This document shows, piece after piece, positions 56,202 to 64,000 of a stretch of DNA of 64,000 bases (within the stretch, counting starts at the first letter, position 1; the number at the start of each line of letters is the position of its first letter). The translations under genes and the position numbers were made by a program. Location of the stretch: the NCBI RefSeq assembly GCF_963583255.1, contig NC_084804.1, positions 22,450,061 through 22,514,060 of the forward strand, given 5' to 3'. The notes below the pieces were generated by a model that was not told the DNA's origin, ran no database searches, and saw only the letters and a list, made by a program, of their open reading frames with translations. This DNA is from Pyrus communis (lineage: Eukaryota; Streptophyta; Magnoliopsida; Rosales; Rosaceae).

Positions 56202-58624
56202 TGATGCGAAAATTTATACGCACACAAATTAAACCCTCTTTTCGTCAAATTGTAGTATATGTATAAGTAGGGATCGTTCTAGACCGGGGATTAGGAGGGA
56301 TTGTTAACCACTTGGATTTGACTCAAAAACGTAAAATAACAATATGAAACACTATACTAGACTCAAAGAATGCAAAACTAAACTTTAAAACACTAAGACA
56401 AACCAAAAGACTCAAAACAACACAAACACACTCAAATCTGCCTAAAAACCACTTTCTGGGCAGATTTGAGCACAAACACAAATTTGGACGAAATTAAGTA
56501 ATAACTTGACTCAAGAACGTAAAAACAAAATATAAAACACTAAACTAACTCAAAGAATGTAAAACTAAACACTTAAAACATTAAAACAAACCAAAAGACT
56601 CAAACATCACCCAAAACACTCAAAACTGCCTTAAAATCACTTTCTGGGCAGTTTTGAGCACTTTGGTGAATTTGGACGAAATTGGGAAATAAAATGAATC
56701 AAAACACTTTAAAACATAAACTAAACAAATTCTAAACACTAAAGAACAAGAAAGTAAAGGGGGGTTTTAAATTGACGAGAATTGAAATAACAAAACAAGT
56801 TAATAAACTAAACAGATTGTAAAACGAATTTGATGGAATGGAATGAATGGATGATAGAATGGCTAAGGGGTTCATCTCCATACATGTTATACTTGCATAA
56901 TAAAATGATTTCCAATTGCATTTCAATAAACCATGAAACTCAACACCCCGGGTTAACCGTGATGCACTAATTAACCTTCAAATCTTCCTAACGTTATTGA
57001 ATTGGATGGGTTAGCGCATACAACAATTCAAAACATTCCCCACAAGTCCTCAACATGAATGCATAGAAGAGATACAAGCAAGAATCATTACGCTCTATGA
57101 AAATTATAAGTGTTGACGAGGCATTCGTTACTATGGATTGCATGAAACTTATGCCAAGAATTTGTTTAACGCGATTGTTTATAAGCAACCTCCACTACTT
57201 GCGAATATAAGTTCGTAACTATTAGGTGAAACTCACTTATATTCTAGCGTCATATTCATGCATGAAAATTAAGCGCGCATTCTCAATAAACATACATAAA
57301 TAAGTTATCAATCAAACGGTTAAACAAATTGAATCCACAACTTATGAAACGCAATTAGAAGTAATCAAATCAAAATGCAAGCATAAACATATATTTCGAA
57401 TCCCCCCCTAGCCAAGGGGGGTTTAGTTAAATTTAAACATTGGAATCAAAGAAACACCTAAACATTCCAACAACTCAAACTTGAATTGTATGAACGTTTA
57501 GGCCCTCTTCTCTTCCATTCCTCATTCGTACAAAACAAAGAGTATTAAATTTAAACATTGGAATCAAAGAAACACCTAAACATTCCAACAACTCAAACTT
57601 GAATTGTATGAACGTTTAGGCCCTCTTATCTTCCTCTTCGTTGTAGCACAAGGTCTAAGGATAGTTTGATGGTGTGAATGGTTTGGGGAGTGGTTGGAGT
57701 GGCTGCAATGGAGGAGAAAAGTGTTTTGGTGGCTGCTGCAAGGGTGTGGAGAGGTTTTGACGAATTTCTGGAATATGGAAGAGTGAATGAATGAAATGTG
57801 TATGCAATGGATGCTTATTTATAGGTGAAATGGGGGGAACATGACAGCTAGGAGGGAATGTGGCTGCATGTTTGAATGATTAAAGGATGCATGTGGGTTG
57901 GAATTGCATGTGCAATGAATATGTGGCTGCATGTGCAAGGGGACAATCTGAAAATGCATGTGAAAGCATGTGTTGGCTGCAATGATGAAATGGATGGGAG
58001 TGCATGTGGCTTAATTAATTAAAGGGAGTGCATGTGCAATGTTTTAAAGGATGGAATGCATGTGAATATGATGGAAATCTGATGGGAGATGGAATGGGAT
58101 GTTTTGCATGTGAATTAAAGAGTAAATGCATGTGAATTAAAGAGTGAATGCATGTGCAATGACAGCTAGGTTGAATATGCATGTGGAATGGCTGATTTAT
58201 TTGAAGATGCATGTGCAATGAAGTGGAATGACAGCTAGGTTATGATGATGAATGCATGTGGCTGATTTAATTGAATAAGAAAGCATGTGGATTTAATGGT
58301 TTAAAGGGTGAATGCATGTGGATGCATGTGTTGATGAATGGGATTAGGAAAGGTTTAAATGTCCTAAAACTAAAGGGAACAAGGTTCCAACACTTTGGTC
58401 TTCAATTAGGTCTTCAATTTCGTCCAACACTTTGGCTCCAAGCATAAGCTATCAATCCTTAGTCCAAAAGTGCTCCAAAAGTCTCCAAAATGCATCTTTT
58501 TGCTCCTTTAGCCCTTTGGACCTACAAACACACGAAAATAGCTTAAAGTACTAAAATAACTAAAGAAACATAACGTAAATGCACGAGAACAAGCCATTTA
58601 AGTCGCATGAATATGCTCCTATCA
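56202..58624 (-). repeat. Solo T-family LTR (L6)
   Basis: 2423 bp with T-type ends, flanked by ATGCT on both sides (56197-56201, 58625-58629), so it is a solo LTR left by recombination. It is longer than the others: a roughly 185-bp block is tandemly duplicated (about 56323-56690, each copy holding CACTTTCTGGGCAG), and the 110-bp duplication of L2/L3 is present (about 57430-57635). U3 is rich in GAATGCATGTG repeats (57840-58330) and has a minus-strand TATA near 57820. Confidence 0.93.
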
Positions 58625-58849
58625 ATGCTTTAGTGTATAGTTGAGTCATATTATGAAAATAAAACAAAAAGAGTCATTGTTTGTACTTTTGAGTTGATTG
58701 TTATTATTTTTACTTAAACTAATCTCGTCTCTATGGGATTGACCCTTGCTTGTCATTATACTATCTTATTCAATTCATATACTTGCGAGGTTTAAATTTG
58801 TATTTAGATTTGTTACTTTTTAGTATTCTAATTATTCACACCAAGTTTT

Positions 58850-58868
58850 AAACACCATTGCCAGGGAC
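58850..58868 (+). other. Degenerate primer-binding site of A1
   Basis: ACACCATTGCCAGGGA resembles the tRNA-Asp complement TGGCGCCGTTGCCGGGGA with several changes. Confidence 0.45.
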
Positions 58869-59200
58869 GGTGGTTGTGTTTAAGTATTTTAATTACGAAG
58901 ATTTACTAGGCATATTACATATCACTGGAAAGCTCTGGAAGTCTACTTTCTGACCCAAAAAAGGATTGACATTCCGAGTTTCGAGCAGGCAGATATTGTC
59001 AAAACAGTGCACTGTGGTCAAAACTAGGCGTTTTCAAAACTGTTTGGGATTTGTCTTTCCTTTTCTTTAGTATTTCTAATTCTATTTAATTTAGTGTTTT
59101 AGCTTTTTATTTTATTTTTATTTTGAATATTTGGCTGTGTCGTTAAGGTTGTTTTTCTTGTTTTGTAGACATATCAATTTCTCAAGTTTTCCTAAGGTAT

Positions 59201-60170
59201 ATGAAAGGGAGACGATCGCTCAAACTAGCACTTCTTCCTATTGATCAAGAACTTAAGCGCACTCTACAGAATCTAAAGAGTCAGAAGAATCATCGAACTC
59301 TTGCAAAAGAATTAAAGATGGGTGATAGAGAAGTTGAACCTGTTAAAAGGTCTATGACGGATTCATATATACCGCAACACTTAAATCAACCATCATGCAT
59401 TGCTTTTCAGCCAAATATCAATGGGAACATGAACTTGTTACGTCAGTTATTGAATACCTTGCTTCACTTCAGTGGGGACCTGAATGAAAATCCACATCTT
59501 CGTATAAAGGACTTCTTTGACATTTGCAAGACGCAAAGCATTCAAAGGCTTACTCCTAAACAAATCAGGTTGATTTTGTTTCCTTTTTTACTAAAGTCTA
59601 ATGCTAAGTTGTGGATGAACTCTTTGGATGCAGGTTCTATACATTCATGGGAGCAACTCACTACGAAGTTCTTGAAGGAAATTTTCCCGGCTCAAAAGAT
59701 CAGAAAACTAAAAAGGGAAATCAAATACTTCCAACAAAAGGATGGCGATTTATTCTCTGAAGCTTGGAAAGACTTTAAGAGCCTCTTTCTCAAGTGTCCC
59801 AACCATAATCTCACAAGGGGTGAACTAGTAGAATCTTTTTATGAAGGTTTAAATGATATTAACAATGGTATGTAGATTATGCAGTTGGAGGAGTTTTGAT
59901 GGATAAAAATGGAGAATAAGTTTGCAGTTGTTCAAATCTCTTAGTGAAAGCTTACAACAATTCCCTACAAGGAACAAGATTGGTGGTAGTTTATGAGATC
60001 AACTCAAATGATGGCTTGCAAGCAGAGATGGAATCTATGAATTGAGATATTGCAATGCTTGTCAAGAACTTGACTCCTTAAAGCATTCAACAAGTCTATA
60101 CACCCGAAATATGTGCTATATGTTCGTATCCTGATCATAATATTGATTCATGTCCTTGACTTCTTTTACA
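59201..60170 (+). pseudogene. A1 gag, core and zinc knuckle
   Basis: Open block 59201-59875 (224 codons; ATG after GGTAT) contains the gag core: HLRIKDFFDICKTQ, LFPFLLKSNAKLWMNSL, SIHSWEQLTTKFLKEIFP and FKSLFLKCPNH. A stop at 59873 ends it. Downstream, in broken frames, a standard CX2CX4HX4C knuckle (CAICSYPDHNIDSC) is coded at 60112-60153. The start is uncertain. Confidence 0.75.
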
Positions 60171-60382
60171 GATCACAAGCATGCGAATTATGTTGGACAA
60201 AGAGGCTATTCTTTCAAGAATAATCCATATTCAAACACGTACAATCCACCATAAAGGCTTCACCCTAACTTCAGTTAAGGGAACTCAAAATTATATTGAA
60301 TCCTATGTATGGTGGTAATGTACAACCTTAAGGTTTTGGTTCAAATTCTACTCAGCAAGTTAGTGCACCTTAGGTTCCTCCA

Positions 60383-60907
60383 GTGTTTTCTAAGCCTAAG
60401 AAAATGTCATTCGAAGATCAGTTATCTGCTCTTATGCAAAGCCAACTCTCTTTCCAACAACAAACTCAAACCTCCATACAAAATACTCAAGCTTCTATTA
60501 AAAAGTTGGAAACTCAAGTGGGGCAACTTGCTAGTGCTTTTCATGAAAGGGAAAATAGTCAATTTCCAAGTCAGTTTATGTTGAATCCGAAGGGTACTCA
60601 AGAACATGTCAAGTCTGTTATGACATTGCGAAATAGTAGAGTTATTGGTGACAAAGTTAATGATCCAGTCCATGTTGATGACAGTGAAGTTATTGAAGAT
60701 GAAAACATGTCAAAATCAATGAAAATGGACACAATTACAGCTCCTAAAGTTGTTGGACAAACACGGGCAGCAGTTTCTCATGGCTTTCCTAGCCTAGTCA
60801 TGAACTCAAAGAGCTCTCCTAGCTCTTCTATGAAGGCATATGTGCCCCCTATTCCATACCCAAGGCGTTTGAAGGTCAACAAGCATTCCAATGATATCCT
60901 AATATAG
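60383..60907 (+). pseudogene. A1 gag C-terminal region
   Basis: Block of 174 codons with a Gln-rich coiled coil (SIQNTQASIKKLETQVGQL), then FPSQFMLNPKG and VPPIPYPRRLK, the usual order between gag and protease in Athila-type elements. It ends at TAG 60905. It is in the same functional position as the T2 gag-like ORF. Confidence 0.65.
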
Positions 60908-61119
60908 TTCAAAAAGGTGGAGATTAATATTCCTTTGCTTGATGTGATTAAACAGATTTCGAGTTATGCTAAGTTCTTGAAGGACCTTTGTACCAACAAG
61001 AGGAAATTTGAGGAACATGAAAAGGTTGATGCTTTGTGAAGAGGTTAGTGTAATGATTCAGCAGAAATTACCCCCAAAGTTGAGATATCCTAGAAGCTTT
61101 ATTAGCATGCACCATTAGA

Positions 61120-61700
61120 AAACAAAAATTTGAAAGGGCATTACTTAATCTTAGTGCCTCAATGAATCTCATGCCTTATTTTGTGTTTAAGCAGCTTGGT
61201 ATGGGCGAGCTTAAGCCTACTTCAGTGACTTTACAGCTTGCAAACAAGTTAGTTAAATATCCACAGGGAATCATTGAAGATGTGTTAGCTCAAGTTGATC
61301 GATTTGTGCTTCCCGTAGATTTCATCATTCTTGACATAGAGGATGATCCTACACCAAGTCGTGACCTTCCTTTGGTCATGGGGCATCCTTTTATGGCTAC
61401 AACAGGTACAATTATTAACATGAAGAAGGGATTGCTCATTATGACTGTTCAGGATATAATTGTGGAATTAAAAATTTTTGAAGCTACTAAAAGTCATTCC
61501 GATGCTCATGTGCTTTTCCGGGTTGATGTATTTGATCATTTAGTGAATTCTGAGTTTGTGACTAGCAATTATAAAGATCATTTTGAGGCATATTTGAATG
61601 TTCCACATGAGGAGTTTAAACTCCAAAGTGAAGTCCTTAAAGGCTCTCCTTTCAAGTTCGAGGAGCTTAGGAATAAGGTTTATAAAAGGGTTGCATATAC
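61120..61700 (+). pseudogene. A1 protease remnant
   Basis: The active-site region reads LLNLSASMNLMPYFVFKQLG (about 61140-61200), where active relatives have D-x-G-A-S; both the Asp and Gly are lost. It is followed by FIILDIEDDPTPSRDLPLVM and GHPFMATTGTII (about 61320-61415), typical of the second half of the fold. Open block 61162-61815. The sequence then passes with no RT into integrase tail. Confidence 0.75.
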
Positions 61701-61826
61701 AAGGAAAAGACCAAGGTGTTCCATTATCGTCCCATCATTCAGAAGGAATTTGAACCAGGTATACAAGTGCTTTTGTTTAACTCCCACCTTGAACTTCTTC
61801 CATGCAAGCTCATAACGAGTTGGTAT
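61700..61826 (+). pseudogene. A1 integrase C-terminal tail, 5' piece
   Basis: In the frame of 61716: FHYRPIIQKEFEPGIQVLLF followed by NSHLELLPCKL, the conserved region after the integrase core. Interrupted at GTTGGTAT by the inserted element. Confidence 0.7.
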
Positions 61827-62845
61827 TTAGGATGCATGGACATGAACACGGATACACACGATATGGCACGGGGGCACATCAAATTTCTAAAAATGAAGAC
61901 ACAATACGTTAGGGATACGACAATTAAAAAATATATATATATATATATAAATAAATATATGTAAAACATTATAAAATAAGCATTCAAATTTTCAACAACC
62001 TTATCCAGATTAGCATTATCAAACACATGATTATCAGGGTGATTTATTTTCCTAAATTAACAAACATAGAGTCAATCCACCGTAGAGACAGAGACTATTA
62101 CATGAGAAATTTATGTTAACTTAAGAGATAAAAAAAACACATTACGAAAGCATATACATAAAATTATTATAATCTAAATATCCAGACCATTACACAATTG
62201 TATATTACAATATACAAAATACAATAATATTATTATATACAAAAAGTTAAAAACAGAAAATCAAAAGGGGTCTTTTAGTTTCAGAGAACGGTTTTGGCGT
62301 CGAGGAATCAGATTAAGCTTTGAATGGAGTCATTGAATCAATAAAGTTGAGGAGTAAGATCTGGAACGAATCGAAACTATTAACAAAGTGAAAACGAAAG
62401 CTCTTACCAGCAGTTGCAGACAAAGATGACAGAGCAGTTGCAGACGGAGACAATGGAGATGACATAGCAGTTGCAGACGACGGTTAATGGTGAAAGTCTG
62501 ATTTTTTAGGTTCGAGTAAGGAAAAATAGGTAAATCCGAATTTTATACACAAAATTGTTTTGGTTTTTTTGTCAAACAATTGTTTTAGTTTAGCCAACTT
62601 TAATCAATCACGATTATGTGCGGATTTATTGAAAAAAAAATTTTCCTGATTATCCTTCGATTTTAGTTTGAAACAATATCCGAAAAGTAGGATACTCGTA
62701 TCTCAACAGTACGATACGCGTATCTCATCAGTCAACAACGTATCCTTTTACTCTGATATGTATCGGGTGCGTATCCACGCGTATCTGTATCCCCACGTGT
62801 CAGATACGGGATACGCCAACTTTCCTCTGTGTTCGTGCATCGTAG
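61827..62845. mobile_element. 1019-bp non-autonomous DNA transposon with 8-bp TSD
   Basis: Flanked by GTTGGTAT at 61819-61826 and 62846-62853. The ends TTAGGATGCATGGACA and (inverted) CTACGATGCACGAACA match at 12 of 16. One side is full of GATACG/CGTATC motifs (62690-62815). There is no transposase. The 8-bp duplication suggests hAT (less likely Mutator-type, which makes 9 bp). Confidence 0.75.
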
Positions 62846-63021
62846 GTTGGTATGGTCCTTTTATGGTCAAGCAAGTGTTTCCTCATGATGCAATCGAACT
62901 TGTGGGTGAAAAGAATGGAAGCAGTTTCAAGGTGAATGTACATAGACTCAAGCCATTTCTGGAGACTTACTTTGATGGATTTGTGGAGGGTTTTACTCTC
63001 ACGGAATCCTCCTCCAACTGA
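62846..63021 (+). pseudogene. A1 integrase C-terminal tail, 3' piece
   Basis: Continues the 5' piece: WYGPFMVKQVFPHDAIELVG and FKVNVHRLKPFLETY, a typical Athila/gypsy integrase end. Stop at 63019. Confidence 0.75.
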
Positions 63022-63249
63022 AGCTTAAATGTTTGTGGGAAGGTGTGGTTGAAGACTTCCAAAACTTAGCGCTACTAGAAGGCGCAAGGGAAAACATCTC
63101 TACACCCCAAGGAAGTTTTTGTCATCTATTTCTAATTTGTTTTTATTCAATTTATCTTTGTTGTTTTGAAATCTTAGTGTTGACTTGTGCATTGCATGCT
63201 TGAGTTATTTTAACATTGAGGACAATGTTTGCTTCAAGGTTTGGGTTTT

Positions 63250-63280
<31 letters not shown>

Positions 63281-64000
63281 ATGTTTAGACTTTTTGATAG
63301 TTTCATTTTTCTTGTTTTTGTTATTGATTTTTGTCCATGTTGCTTGTATTTGCTGAAAATTTGTTTCGATTGGTAAGGAATTTGACTATTTGGCATGCCC
63401 TGTCTATTTTAGAATTTCGTAATTTGGATAAGTGGTTCGAAAGTTGTGACTAAATATTTGACAGAAGGTCAAAACTGTCAGCATCACTGTATATTTTGTT
63501 TCTTTGGCCCATTTTTAAAATTTTTACAGACCTATTGTTCAAAGTTTCACTTGTTAGTTTTCTTTGTCTCAAAAACCTTGGAATTCCACCATGTGGTTTT
63601 TAAGATAGAGAAGGAAACTCGAGCATAGGTCAAAAGCAGTGTTCAAATTGAATTGTATGGCAAGAATCTGTGTTTCATTTTTTTTTTTTTTAATTTCTTT
63701 TTATCATTCACATTTTTGTTTTTAAATGTTTTTGTTGAGCACTAAGTTCATAAAATTAAAAAATAAATAAAAATTTTGTTGAGTCATTTTTAGTTAAACC
63801 TTCCATAGTCTATGATAATACTTGCTTTCCTTTTGGGGTCACATACTTATTTGAATTGGTGATGATTCTATTCTTTATTCATACTTCTTGCATGATCATT
63901 TTCTTGTGAGATTTTGAGTTTCATGCATATTCTTTCTTGAGAGTTTTGTGATTGTATTACCATTAGCTAGAACTTGCTTCAATATCTCTCGAGGCAAAAT
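63022..64000 (+). other. A1 non-coding 3' region
   Basis: Contains CATTGAGGACAATG (63214-63227), shared with T1 and T2, then a run of 29 G (63252-63280). No credible gene to the window end; the ORFs over the G run are artefacts. Confidence 0.6.
63252..63280 (+). repeat. Poly-G run (G29)
   Basis: 29 consecutive G residues, in the place where T elements have a G7 tract after the CATTGAGGACAATG motif. Confidence 0.85.

Larger units (their letters stand above)
55721..64000 (+). mobile_element. A1: truncated Athila-like Ty3/gypsy element
   Basis: LTR-like sequence (55721-56201 and 58625 to about 58843, split by a solo T LTR), a degenerate primer site, gag in pieces, protease, then directly the tail of integrase. 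RT, RNase H and most of integrase are missing, so the element carried a large internal deletion. A 1-kb DNA transposon splits the integrase tail. The 3' part runs to the window end; the 3' LTR is not reached. Confidence 0.7.

Noticed and set aside
63205..63396. Poly-Pro/poly-Gly ORFs over the G29 run
   Set aside because: Produced by the homopolymer alone.

Overview
The window reads as plant nuclear DNA, and almost all of it is transposable elements. It is AT-rich, with introns, TATA boxes of the plant TATAAATA type, tRNA-primed LTR retrotransposons, hAT transposons, a MITE and a tRNA-derived SINE. The host-gene fragments carried here (an organelle RNA-splicing PORR protein and a membrane steroid-binding MAPR protein) and a plant mobile domain are land-plant families. 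The copia LTR at 14.8-15.1 kb and the SINE look like types I associate with Rosaceae (apple/pear group); that is recollection, not proof. Only one locus, at 17.2-18.4 kb, might be a host gene, and it appears frameshifted.

Layout. 1-1992: 3' LTR of an LTR family here called T (its body lies left of the window), inserted in the 5' LTR of G1. 1993-14743: G1, a decayed Tat-type Ty3/gypsy element with gag, protease, RT, two RNase H domains and integrase on + and, between integrase and the 3' LTR, a multi-exon antisense gene for a plant mobile domain protein. 14744-15121: 3' end of a copia element. 15.1-24.1 kb: unique or old sequence with a 161-bp tandem duplication, a multi-pass membrane protein locus, a SINE, a 1.7-kb non-autonomous hAT, a MITE and minisatellites.

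24129-55614 is one hAT transposon (8-bp target duplication CCTACAAT) with a broken BED/hAT transposase. It is split by G2 (24812-51599, 5-bp duplication CATGC), a minus-strand gag-only Tat-like retrotransposon without pol. G2 carries fragments of several genes (PORR, MAPR and unidentified pieces) and an antisense coiled-coil gene. G2 in turn holds two young T-family elements: T1 (28641-36557, minus, TACAG) and T2 (36638-45860, plus, ACGGC). Both use a tRNA-Asp primer site, lack pol, and contain their own copy of the same antisense coiled-coil gene. LTR divergence agrees with the nesting: few differences seen for T1 and T2, about a dozen for G2.

55.6-64 kb: remains of an Athila-like gypsy element (A1). 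Its LTR is split by a solo T LTR (56202-58624, duplication ATGCT). Its protease is joined almost directly to the integrase tail, which is itself split by a 1-kb DNA transposon (duplication GTTGGTAT).

The most interesting point is the coiled-coil gene. It is antisense to its host elements, keeps an open frame in three copies, has a TATA-like box at the same distance in each copy, and is shared by two retrotransposon families with different primer sites and gag types. G1 has a different antisense gene in the analogous place.
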